Positions 43,201-48,215 of a DNA stretch of 48,328 nucleotides are shown piece by piece. The stretch is taken from positions 1,570-49,897 of the forward strand of contig DDUN01000004.1 in assembly GCA_002344825.1 (NCBI GenBank). The letters are read 5' to 3'. Position 1 is the first letter of the stretch, and each line of letters starts with the position of its first letter. Under the pieces are notes generated by a model. It was not told the DNA's origin. It worked only from the letters and a program-made list of their open reading frames with translations, and searched no databases. A program made the translations under genes and the position numbers. This DNA comes from Candidatus Multiplicimicrobium inquinatum (GTDB lineage: Bacteria; Omnitrophota; Omnitrophia; Omnitrophales; Aquincolibacteriaceae).

Positions 43201-45059
43201 ATGACAAGGGAACTTTCATCGGCGTGAATGTTGGGCAAACGGATATTAAATTTGTGCTGCTTGAGAACGGTGAGTTTCGTCAGGATCGAACGTTTTCAAT
43301 GCCCACTTGGACCGATTCAAAGGTTCGGACTTTTTCGGGGATCTATACAGGGATTGTGCAAGGCGTTGAGGCGTTGCTGGCTCAGTCGGATATTTCCTTT
43401 GAACAAGTGGAAGGGATCGGGATTTCAGTGGGTGGAATTGTGAAAGAGCACACAATGACCACACGAAGTGGAATTGCTTATGGGATGTCGGATGAAGACT
43501 TCGCGAAGTTGCAAAAATTGCCGAAAATTCTTTCCGAAAACATGAAGGTGCCTGTGATTTTAGATCAGGACGTAGTTTCAAAAGGGATTGCGCTGGTAAG
43601 CCGTCAGCAACTTATGAAAACTTTGATTCTCGATTTGGGAACAAGTTTGGGCGGATTATACATTGATAAAACAGGCGCTATTCCTTTGCGTGTCAATCAA
43701 GTGGGGCGTGTTTCCATTGATTTTTCAAGCCTGTCCTTTGACCGGCCCGACAAAGGGGGTAAGGGGGTTTTGACTCAGTATCTTTCCGGTACAGGGCTTG
43801 GCAACATGGCGGGGCGCAATGAACTTGCGGGAACTCCGAATAAGGAAATAACCCAGCTGTTGAAAGCCGGTGATCCTAGGGCGCAGGCAACTTTGCGTGC
43901 CATGGTAACCAATTTGCTCGCTAGTATCGAGGTGTTGTCACAGCAGTATGACTTTGACACGGTGTTGTTGACGGGGGGGCTCATTAATTCAGAATTTGGA
44001 ACCGCTCTCTTGGCTGAAGCTCAAAAGGATCTCGAACTTGAAGAGAAACCGGTTGCGCTTGTGAAGAGTAGTTTGGACCCCACTTATGAGGGTGCCATTG
44101 GCGCAGCCGATCTGATTAATTGGGCGGTTCAAAACAGTCTGCTGCGTAGTGAGATGCGTAATTTGCCTGAGCAACATATAATTTTTGAGAAGATGAGTGC
44201 TCACACACCGCCAGCTCAGCAAAATATCAGCGTGGATTACACAGATAGCCACGGGATTGGGGCTCAAGAGGCTATTGATATCCCGGGAGTATTTTTTAGA
44301 AGTCATCCCGCACAGGTGTATGACTATTTGGCAACGCGAGTTGCCAGCCGTTTTTCTGACCTATGGAAAAATTTAAAACGGAAAATAAGGTCTGAACTCA
44401 ATGAGCCCTCCGAAGCGAAGCCAAACATTTCCGAAACTAGATCGGCGTTGCCGGCTGTGGCAAAAGTCTCCGCTCCGCCTGTTTTAGTAAACTCTCAAAA
44501 GAAGTTAAAATTGACACCCACTCAAATTATGGATTTTGTTCGGGGGCGGTTTCAGGCGGCGAGGAGTCAGTATGCGATGGTGTTTGTGAACACAGACGAT
44601 TTTCCGAGTTTCTCCGAGGCGCAAAAAAATGAATATTTACTTTTTGTTCTGACGAATAAAACAACCTCAATCGTTTTTTATAATGAGCATGGGCAAGTCA
44701 ATGATCATGAGCTCGAAACTCTCTTAAATTTTGACCGCGTAAAGCGAACGGATCTTGATCTTAGCCGCGCCGTGAGCACCTTTGCCAAACCGAATACACC
44801 GGTGATTCATCTATCTAAGGATGTTTTACCTTCCGATGCCGCCGTTCAAAATTTGCGTAAAAGAATGACTTTTTTCAAAGAGGCCGGCCATAAAAGCGGC
44901 ACTCTGGCGACCGCATTTGTTTGGGTTCTTTCGGGCGAAGAATTAACTTCTTTTGCTGGTGTCAGAGAAGAAAATGGTTTTTGGATTGTTGACGAAAGCT
45001 TGTTGGATGCGATTCAAGAAACCTATGAGAGCCATCTCATTTTCTCGTTTGCTGCGTAA
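34215..45059 (+). CDS. Giant multidomain carbohydrate/nucleotide-sugar enzyme with signal-anchor N-terminus
   Basis: One uninterrupted ORF of 3614 residues. Order: basic N-tail with CFRR; hydrophobic signal/anchor (about 22-48); TIKI/ChaN-like domain (75-435); HEAT-like helices (537-580); HIT-superfamily GDP-sugar-phosphorylase-like domain (581-870); helical repeats (929-1150); phosphoglucose isomerase (1165-1720); unassigned (1720-1848); ribulose-phosphate 3-epimerase (1848-2075); sugar-nucleotidyltransferase/fucokinase-like region (2080-2629); HAD phosphatase (2643-2845); small unassigned domain (2850-2990); ROK kinase (2995-3310); unassigned C-terminal domain (3425-3614). RSE-x-R pentapeptides mark junctions at 532, 924, 1159, 2630 and 3311. 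Many catalytic residues are retained, so at least some domains look active. The signal-like N-terminus is at odds with cytosolic sugar-phosphate enzymes. It stands alone between tRNA-Pro/membrane gene and thrS. Whole-protein function is unknown; Omnitrophota are known for such giant ORFs. Confidence 0.9.
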   Translation: MLQHQSSSFGQFKSNCCALCFRRFIPAFLIFIFLMVDVLCPIPQGFASPIFNQASLALPLISSELGRVEESYEGRSRKTIYFLQDAHDSLEAQVNIAKIINVLVKKRGVKTVFEEGYEGAVPTDRFFGFIKDLKIREKVSYFLLDKLRIGGAEYAHINRLDDFKLVGAENLKLYAANIEYYQKASRNREDIARDLNELITPFLNLANRYFPKNLKTWIKLNERFANNQLPLLNYLRELQVLYQKVGRGLSFPRFEDEYPVLSVLLQVEKAADKNVVEQLNKINSKEVFKEVLRLEQSISAASLPVERDQRIFSYYQGLRLLIKLNQIKLTQPEYEAVKEKLEELDTQQLADFIATLTRRPLVLSKGWERNVKAASRFYEVAQERDQAINEPIRNFLRDEKESSAALVFGGFHAGAIKEILRAHQISYHVISPKINSIDKKHQNYYNELMLSGRHSFEAQLTAEASRAARPPSIFFSAAVDSQDEGVRLNIEAIAELIQSSADRLSPITIENHLASLPEKGHSPDVVAEEITRSELREAEEWEAEIIGWLGSDSAEIRDRAVSEIEKLMEAYPKLLDRPRRILTASRGFFPIFKFIYHQSLLASQKLNKPKIVEYEFDSESDPDIQFKKAGKFEIQLNAKRGKRPPVSPEEQKPVLEVMHQFFKNFSPALNVMAIHLGGYEARIVVNLFPYGPYHFMVVPKDNRPQYLTMHDVDFALTVLEENADLGFLGFNGWGAAASINHLHLPGMERALPLPVENEAIEVLGSWGGVDVGLIPQWPAPAVVFISKNRQSLAVTAMEFVHDLQLKNINHNVLFTREKVFVFPRINEISNLLQARVGIMELSGHIITTNLEWDGDEQLIQAALAEVSLDTGAVKNLATDYLKFARTNNITQSRVALERIASQMKDEYAAIDALDYSDIDTTKPRSEARDTDQWRAEILADLRSSAWSVRGNAVVAMGQLIQSFPAYATEDFLAELVAMFADSDEFPRMLAAQYLHYFIHVNPDAFTENILKIFIDRLSGDGDWLGGNILLSFFPGSMYVPQGLNRLGISPATLSQIRSAFTTRNFELLLNKLDSIQGPSDWDGKQDALRYVRLFLEADSQYATDVYFERVHGWLRDGHPAVKKAARDAIDAFVKISPKYAVEIESDHSGQPGSENTPPRSEARKSAAEYMAELVKDEFTEQLNGKYGKFERIGWDEGVDRLGWVDVVSGLVNRPDLVRQVKYEAELIRERYKQVVFVGMGLRSAETALALGTDHAAPTVHILDTTDLGAVNHLLASIGMGSSDANANRQALEQTLFIGISKGGETVETVKNINYFEQLLGNHQIDPRQHIWVMTDPGTAMAARYGAEGFKVLSIQLDGKKDIGGRFAAPGTRIFLLPAAIRGHDPEALLRQAVSKGRQSFKKEDLFLKLAALIGSQVNANNTANLVVFLPVELRPLWKWIEALFEETLGKNGAGVMVWDGEDIDSHVFNSTDHPAIVLNVEVESSLENAEEKKKRGEMIASLEDRGFASQTISMQSKREILFLLEGLKRTVAALGFLWEVNIVNQPVHQRNKAALSESQNQGGLLSVSEVFDPVLLSEIITMKRDYVELRFYGQPTEDEYRELRELKRVIEKHALVPAKISIAPAADHATLQRMSEGPQNSVVIIFARPEPEVLTGNYEGGANKRFAAQAYQELARANRPRAFVQLNGSPHQSVYQLRDMRRQLGLHLSSHILSTNLVRKMTPIILRLKHQSQLTADVADELGKLQAALVKFEDNLKPATPDDVKLEQLRNALTAVGVHSQVLFHKDVVSPDGRESYREVRYLKFQLANEDWVLSSGSGPLRWADYGVALFPMRFVKHYRDFFWFYESHGILPSILEVPREHRESLLTSAVEAGITHYHIDQTDGQFVKRQTDNLDAALLVKRLLPSAFVETHLMVSEANLNQEIEKFVNAGVQRIYFHVEAVLETETLKKLIRGLHEKGIQAGVTLNPDTDIRVLDPYLALLDAILIMDVVPGGGGRSFIPDVLTKTWELRKKVEESGYYIDLVSDGGIAVHTAKLAALHGADDVITGAFIFGKTESLYDVGRTQAAVDQLNGAMVQTHRQMMKESLQFTQDENGNGYILLLPRAVSVTSRKMRNPQILENEFIRDASGAEYEFLKNLQGNFRRSWKIYDQAMNHNGSFFDVLVVTVKESTVEMNRQRIEALRGIAYPASTPVILVVEPDGLLRDSLSGVINASSQALRGMDKLDLNPKTANVLLIQMAGEASRNRPLSGSAATPGKQWMVSPSGQSLFERTIFESLQFFNPTHPEWTIRAVDQVVGVGLPAEDLLTEKVKGYATFGSFFEVDDFPHRFQAVKAQPDGLIARTKEKPKPEEIFEFVDHQRIGGIFFIRKLSFEAVQGLIEDFQVPANERPLPLYWNYHLNESYQLLDAAFFSEDEQTDLEAWIKAYFDAEEGSLSRKLPFLYPDYLAIRERALNFKRRHGIAFRDIGAKFIFEDTGTNQDYFDLFQKTLNSRALQIIFDVLPDSQGDIVIDSSNINIERQSSLDSHYIIRSHGVAGQSRGGLVMVGVENNSIDVGAGTLLVDLPSQPELIRSPGGRLETFAIVEHTRFRISYPLESNPQTILSSKQFGPDGRYSLEDIWQQVKNRGRNRSESRTEPFLPPMELIVFDMDGTLYSSSELLQAYRDAAYELYRARFGGSFDKAREQVEARRTDLREQGKTYGDRDVLDSFGFTYAEKIDNEKRLIHISEYLSKNILLIEKIKKLRAKYKLVLATNNADEATRQILSVLELTDMFDRVYTQESTGIHKPDKRIFELIQADYGLLPAQMVSVGDRQNADIAPAQGLGMHGILVRGPADLISNLEKRMSEIELQSVLDLFQREPVISQWRQLTQLLSEWDEEQQEMKLYFDGATGQDGVSFSIPARFADALSEPVIIPYISALINNRAMTIGLQSVRVEGLSEHVGQSLRLYLNKHFSQIETISQDYYGRAPEIMPASSVQVPLPADSFETMKIAGTFKHDKGTFIGVNVGQTDIKFVLLENGEFRQDRTFSMPTWTDSKVRTFSGIYTGIVQGVEALLAQSDISFEQVEGIGISVGGIVKEHTMTTRSGIAYGMSDEDFAKLQKLPKILSENMKVPVILDQDVVSKGIALVSRQQLMKTLILDLGTSLGGLYIDKTGAIPLRVNQVGRVSIDFSSLSFDRPDKGGKGVLTQYLSGTGLGNMAGRNELAGTPNKEITQLLKAGDPRAQATLRAMVTNLLASIEVLSQQYDFDTVLLTGGLINSEFGTALLAEAQKDLELEEKPVALVKSSLDPTYEGAIGAADLINWAVQNSLLRSEMRNLPEQHIIFEKMSAHTPPAQQNISVDYTDSHGIGAQEAIDIPGVFFRSHPAQVYDYLATRVASRFSDLWKNLKRKIRSELNEPSEAKPNISETRSALPAVAKVSAPPVLVNSQKKLKLTPTQIMDFVRGRFQAARSQYAMVFVNTDDFPSFSEAQKNEYLLFVLTNKTTSIVFYNEHGQVNDHELETLLNFDRVKRTDLDLSRAVSTFAKPNTPVIHLSKDVLPSDAAVQNLRKRMTFFKEAGHKSGTLATAFVWVLSGEELTSFAGVREENGFWIVDESLLDAIQETYESHLIFSFAA
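34440..35520 (+). other. Domain in giant protein: TIKI/ChaN/EreA-like
   Basis: Residues about 76-435. IYFLQDAHDS (about 79-88) resembles the first-strand Glu/His motif of ChaN and erythromycin-esterase-like proteins. VFEEGYEG (about 112-119) gives the acidic second motif and ALVFGGFHAGAI (about 405-416) the C-terminal His. The match is by motif order only. Confidence 0.5.
35955..36825 (+). other. Domain in giant protein: HIT-superfamily GDP-hexose phosphorylase-like
   Basis: Residues about 581-870. ASINHLHLPGM holds His741 and His743, matching the INHLH-x catalytic motif of VTC2-type GDP-galactose/GDP-glucose phosphorylases. PYHFMVVPKDNRPQYLT matches their substrate strand. Confidence 0.6.
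37707..39360 (+). other. Domain in giant protein: phosphoglucose isomerase (transaldolase-fusion type)
   Basis: Residues about 1165-1715. SIS fold with VVFVGMG (about 1235), ISKGGETVET (about 1298) in place of SKSGTTLET, DIGGRF (about 1361) with the catalytic Arg, and EETLGKNG with the Glu. The later DYVELRFYGQPTEDEY stretch follows the extra C-terminal part of PGI found in transaldolase-PGI fusions. Confidence 0.7.
39760..40440 (+). other. Domain in giant protein: ribulose-phosphate 3-epimerase
   Basis: Residues about 1849-2075. TIM-barrel motifs in order: PSILEVP, HIDQTDGQFV with the metal His and Asp, THLMV, TLNPDTDI, VPGGGGRSF and SDGGI with the second catalytic Asp. The catalytic and metal set is intact. 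Confidence 0.85.
40905..42090 (+). other. Domain in giant protein: sugar-nucleotidyltransferase / fucokinase-like region
   Basis: Residues about 2231-2626. LLIQMAGEASRNRPLSG..PGKQWM resembles the nucleotide-binding G-x-x-SR-x-P..GK start of sugar-1-phosphate nucleotidyltransferases and the FKP/fucokinase-linked domain. A later beta-helix-like stretch (VVDSS..SHYIIRSHGV) fits the left-handed helix of such enzymes. Tentative. Confidence 0.45.
42141..42750 (+). other. Domain in giant protein: HAD-superfamily phosphatase
   Basis: Residues about 2643-2845. Motif I FDMDGTLY (nucleophile Asp, acid/base Asp), motif II LATNN, the motif III Lys in HKPDKRIFE and motif IV VGDRQNADI are all present, with a helical cap after motif I. 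It follows an RSESR junction. Confidence 0.88.
43200..44130 (+). other. Domain in giant protein: ROK-family sugar kinase, zinc motif missing
   Basis: Residues about 2996-3306. GVNVGQTDIKFVLL (phosphate-1), GISVGGIV, the catalytic-Asp segment LDQDVVSKG, LDLGTSLGG and LLTGGLI are present. The usual GHxx..CxCGxxGC zinc motif is replaced by VGRVSIDF..KGGKGVLTQY without cysteines. Confidence 0.8.
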
Positions 45060-45087
45060 TTGATAGGCTGACGGAATGATGCCAAAA

Positions 45088-45114
45088 CTTGTGCTTTGAT
45101 AAAAACTGCACAAG
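45088..45114 (+). other. Hairpin between the giant gene and thrS
   Basis: CTTGTGC (45088-45094) pairs with GCACAAG (45108-45114). No T-run follows on the plus strand, so termination is uncertain. Confidence 0.4.
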
Positions 45115-45116
45115 GC

Positions 45117-45145
45117 TTGCGCTTTAAGCTCTCCCTCGGTAGAAT
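45117..45145 (+). promoter_or_regulatory. Putative promoter of the thrS-infC-rpmI-rplT-pheS operon
   Basis: TTGCGC (45117-45122), a 17-bp spacer and TAGAAT (45140-45145), 28 bp before the thrS ATG. The -35 match is weak. Confidence 0.45.
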
Positions 45146-45173
45146 ACGCCCTCTTTTTGCATAGAGGAAGGTT

Positions 45174-46925
45174 ATGATTCCCCAAGATAAGAAAAATGAT
45201 CCATTGTCTAAAATTCGGCATTCCGCGGCGCATGTGCTTGCACAGGCGGTGGTGTCTCTCTACCCGGGCACCAAAGTGGCTATCGGTCCGGTAACCGCCG
45301 AAGGCTTTTATTACGACTTTGATTCTCCGCACAAGTTTCAGGAAGAGGACTTTCCGGCCATTGAAGCCAAGATGGAAGAAATCATCAAGCAGGGACAGAC
45401 TTTTAAACAGTACACCGTTTCGAAAGAGGATGCCCGCAAACGTTTTGAAAAGGACGGGGAAGTTTATAAGCTTGAAATTCTGGAAGGTCTGACTGACGGC
45501 GACATTACTTTTGTGGAAAACGGCCCTTTTGTGGATCTTTGCGAAGGCGGACATATTCAAAGTACCAAAGAAATTAAAGCAGTAAAGCTGCTTTCCGTCG
45601 CCGGAGCTTATTGGCGCGGCAGTGAAAAGAATCCGATGCTTCAGCGCCTTTACGGAACCGCATTCGGTTCAAAAGAAGAACTGACTGCTTTTGTGACTCA
45701 GCGCGAAGAAGCCCTCAAGCGTGATCACCGCAAACTCGGAAAAGAACTCGACCTTTACAGTTTTCATGTTGAGGCACCCGGTATGCCGTTTTTTCATCCG
45801 AAGGGGCAAACGGTTTATGACGAGCTTTGCAAATATTGGATGGAAAAACATAAAGAGTACGGCTATGTTTTTGCGAAAACTCCCGTTCTTTTCAAAGACG
45901 ACCTTTGGCATCGCAGCGGACATTACGATCATTACCGTGACAATATGTATTTCTCTGAGGTCGACGAACAGCAGTTTGCCGTGAAGCCCATGAATTGCCC
46001 GGGGCATACTTTGGTTTACAGCTCCGATCATCGCTCTTACCGTGATTTGCCGATTCGCATGGCTGAGCTTGGGCTGGTGCATCGCCGCGAGCTGAAAGGT
46101 GTTTTGCACGGTCTTTTTCGCGTGAATGCGTTTACGATAGATGACGCGCATATTTTTTGCACCGAAGATCAAATTGAAAGTGAAATCACGCAGGTCATTA
46201 AACTCGTGGCCGAAATTTACGGAACTTTCGGTTTTGCGGATACGCAGATTTATCTTTCGACCCGTCCTCTGAAGGTGGGTGATTCACTGGGTTCGGACGA
46301 ACTTTGGGATAAAGCCACAAACGCTTTAAAGTCTGCTCTTCAAAAAAACAATATGAAGTACGACGTGGATGAGGGCGGCGGAGCTTTTTACGGTCCCAAA
46401 ATTGATTTTAAGGTGAAAGACTCAATTGGGCGGGTTTGGCAATGCGGAACCATTCAGCTCGACTTTCAAATGCCCGAGCGTTTTGGTTTGGAGTATGCCG
46501 GTTCCGATAATAAGCCTTTGCGGCCTGTGATGGTTCATCGCGCGGTTTTTGGTTCGGTTGAGCGCTTTTATGGGATTTTAGTGGAGCACTACGCCGGAGC
46601 CTTTCCTTTATGGCTTGCGCCCGTTCAGGTTCGAATTGCGACCATTACCGACAAACAGCAGGACTATGCTGAAAAGGTGAAACAGCAGTTGAATGCTGCT
46701 GGAATTCGGGTAGAATGTGACTTCCGCAACGAAAAGATAGGATTTAAGATCCGCGAAGCGGAAGTCCAGAAAACCCCCTATACTTGTGTGATCGGGGATA
46801 AGGAAATGCAAGCCTCTCAAGTCGCCGTGCGTCAGCGTGGACGAAAAGATCTTGGCGGCATGACCGTGGATCAACTCATTCAATTATTACGGCAGTCCAT
46901 TGACCGCCGTGCTGATAAAGAATAG
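45174..46925 (+). CDS. thrS: Threonyl-tRNA synthetase lacking the N-terminal TGS domain
   Basis: At 583 residues it is about 60 shorter than the usual enzyme. It begins at the editing domain (HSAAHVLAQAV at 17-27; LCEGGHI with the zinc-like Cys/His set). The class-II catalytic core follows (motif 2 RRELKGVLHGLFRVN; zinc ligands Cys in MNCPGH and downstream His residues; motif 3 VHRAVFGSVERF). The anticodon-binding domain (about 480-583) closes the protein. An in-frame TAG at 45162 excludes an upstream TGS domain. AGGAAGG precedes ATG 45174. It heads the standard translation operon. Confidence 0.96.
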   Translation: MIPQDKKNDPLSKIRHSAAHVLAQAVVSLYPGTKVAIGPVTAEGFYYDFDSPHKFQEEDFPAIEAKMEEIIKQGQTFKQYTVSKEDARKRFEKDGEVYKLEILEGLTDGDITFVENGPFVDLCEGGHIQSTKEIKAVKLLSVAGAYWRGSEKNPMLQRLYGTAFGSKEELTAFVTQREEALKRDHRKLGKELDLYSFHVEAPGMPFFHPKGQTVYDELCKYWMEKHKEYGYVFAKTPVLFKDDLWHRSGHYDHYRDNMYFSEVDEQQFAVKPMNCPGHTLVYSSDHRSYRDLPIRMAELGLVHRRELKGVLHGLFRVNAFTIDDAHIFCTEDQIESEITQVIKLVAEIYGTFGFADTQIYLSTRPLKVGDSLGSDELWDKATNALKSALQKNNMKYDVDEGGGAFYGPKIDFKVKDSIGRVWQCGTIQLDFQMPERFGLEYAGSDNKPLRPVMVHRAVFGSVERFYGILVEHYAGAFPLWLAPVQVRIATITDKQQDYAEKVKQQLNAAGIRVECDFRNEKIGFKIREAEVQKTPYTCVIGDKEMQASQVAVRQRGRKDLGGMTVDQLIQLLRQSIDRRADKE

Positions 46926-46953
46926 TTGTTAATAAGAATTTCTAATAGGAGGA

Positions 46954-47556
46954 ATGTTGTCTAACGTAGCCAGTAAAATTCGGGCCAATGGCATGATTCG
47001 AGTTCCCAAAGTGAGATTGATTGGCCCGGAGGGAGAGCAGCTCGGAGTCTTTGGGTCGCGTGAAGCTTTGGATAAAGCACGGGAATACGGTTTGGATCTT
47101 GTTGAGGTCGCCGGAAATACGAGCCCGCCTGTTTGTAAGATTTTAGATCTTGGCAAATATCTTTACTCCCTGAATAAGAAGGAGAAAGAATCGCGCAAAA
47201 AACAAAAAGTTTTTGACGTCAAAGAAATTAAAATGACGCCCAAGATTGACGATCATGACTATGACACCAAAGTTCGCAACGCGCGGAAGTTTCTCGAACG
47301 CGGTGATAAGGTTAAATTTACGATTTTCTTTCGCGGCCGTGAAATTGTGTATCAAGATCGCGCCGCTGTATTGATTCAGAAGTTCAAGACCGATTTGGCG
47401 GATATCGCTGAGCTTGAGCGGAATGATGGTTTAGAAGGTAAACAGATTCATATGTATTTTCAGCCCTCTCGGAACAAGCCAAAAAAAGCCGCGGATGCGG
47501 AAGGGGCTCAACCGGAGGCAATTTCAACCAAGGACGGGGATCATGCCCAAGCTTAA
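46954..47556 (+). CDS. infC: Translation initiation factor IF-3
   Basis: This 200-residue factor has the N-domain signature VRLIGPEGEQLGVF and the linker VCKILDLGKYLY. The C-domain has KEIKMTPKIDDHDYDTKVRNARKFLERGDKVKFTIFFRGRE-type strands. The C-terminal tail (about 175-200) is Lys/Ala/Glu-rich and longer than in E. coli. IF-3 monitors start-codon choice on the 30S subunit. ATG 46954 sits only one base after an AGGAGG core; TTG 46957 is four bases away and may be the true start. It overlaps rpmI by 14 nt. Confidence 0.95.
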   Translation: MLSNVASKIRANGMIRVPKVRLIGPEGEQLGVFGSREALDKAREYGLDLVEVAGNTSPPVCKILDLGKYLYSLNKKEKESRKKQKVFDVKEIKMTPKIDDHDYDTKVRNARKFLERGDKVKFTIFFRGREIVYQDRAAVLIQKFKTDLADIAELERNDGLEGKQIHMYFQPSRNKPKKAADAEGAQPEAISTKDGDHAQA

Positions 47557-47746
47557 AACAAAAAAAGCGATTTCTAAGCGCTTTCGTGTTACCAAAAACA
47601 AAAAAATCATGGCGAATCGCGCCAATCGCCGTCATATGATGGCGGATAAAACTCCGAAGAAGCGCAGACAGCTGCGTCGGAAGCTCAGCGCCGATGTCAG
47701 CGCAAATTTGCTGAATATGCGCAAGGCGATGCCGTACGGCAACTGA
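47543..47746 (+). CDS. rpmI: Ribosomal protein bL35
   Basis: This 67-residue basic protein has the bL35 start MPKLKTKKAISKRFRVT and a KTPKKRRQLRRK stretch. It starts 14 nt before the end of infC; the family's MPKLKT start decides against the longer in-frame ORF. Confidence 0.96.
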   Translation: MPKLKTKKAISKRFRVTKNKKIMANRANRRHMMADKTPKKRRQLRRKLSADVSANLLNMRKAMPYGN

Positions 47747-47753
47747 GTTTTAA

Positions 47754-47780
47754 TTTGCTCTGAGCAAGGCTCAACCGCAA
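47754..47780 (+). promoter_or_regulatory. Intergenic hairpin with shared TTTGYTCTGAGC lead, copy 3
   Basis: TTTGCTCTGAGC followed by TGAGC-AAG-GCTCA and ACCGCAA, a near copy of the purC-purS element. It lies in the 91-bp gap before rplT, where ribosomal-protein autoregulation is common. Confidence 0.4.
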
Positions 47781-47837
47781 GTCACTCGCAACCGTAGCAA
47801 ACAATTTTAAATAGAAGATAGGACAAGGAGCTAGAAA

Positions 47838-48188
47838 ATGCCAAGGTCAACAAATAACCCCGCATCACGTAACCGCCGCCGTAAGGTTCTTAAGCGCGCC
47901 AAAGGTTTTTACCAGGGCCGCCGCAAGCTTTACCGCACCGCGCAGGAAACCGTTATCCGCGCCATGGCGTTCGCGACACGTGACCGTAAAGTTCGCAAGC
48001 GTGAATTTCGCTCCCTCTGGCAAGTGCGCATCAATGCGGCATGCCGGTTGAGCGGAACGACTTATTCCCGTTTTATCGCAGCGCTTAAAAAAGCCAAAAT
48101 CGAACTTGATCGTAAGTCGTTGGCTGAAATTGCCGCGCGCGATATCAAAGGATTTGAGCAAATCGTTAAGTTTGCAACTCAGGCGTAA
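47838..48188 (+). CDS. rplT: Ribosomal protein bL20
   Basis: This 116-residue protein has the bL20 features: basic N-terminus RNRRRKVLKRAKGFYQGRR, FATRDRKVRKREFRSLW and the C-terminal helical domain. AAGGAG precedes the ATG. In other bacteria L20 represses its own operon by binding mRNA near rpmI; the hairpin-bearing leader here could serve that, unproven. Confidence 0.97.
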   Translation: MPRSTNNPASRNRRRKVLKRAKGFYQGRRKLYRTAQETVIRAMAFATRDRKVRKREFRSLWQVRINAACRLSGTTYSRFIAALKKAKIELDRKSLAEIAARDIKGFEQIVKFATQA

Positions 48189-48205
48189 TTCGGCCTTGGG
48201 CCGAA
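48189..48205 (+). promoter_or_regulatory. Perfect hairpin between rplT and pheS
   Basis: TTCGGCC-TTG-GGCCGAA, whose 3' arm overlaps the AAGGGGA ribosome site of pheS. If the stem forms it may lower pheS translation; no T-run, so not an intrinsic terminator. Confidence 0.5.
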
Positions 48206-48215
48206 GGGGACTCGC

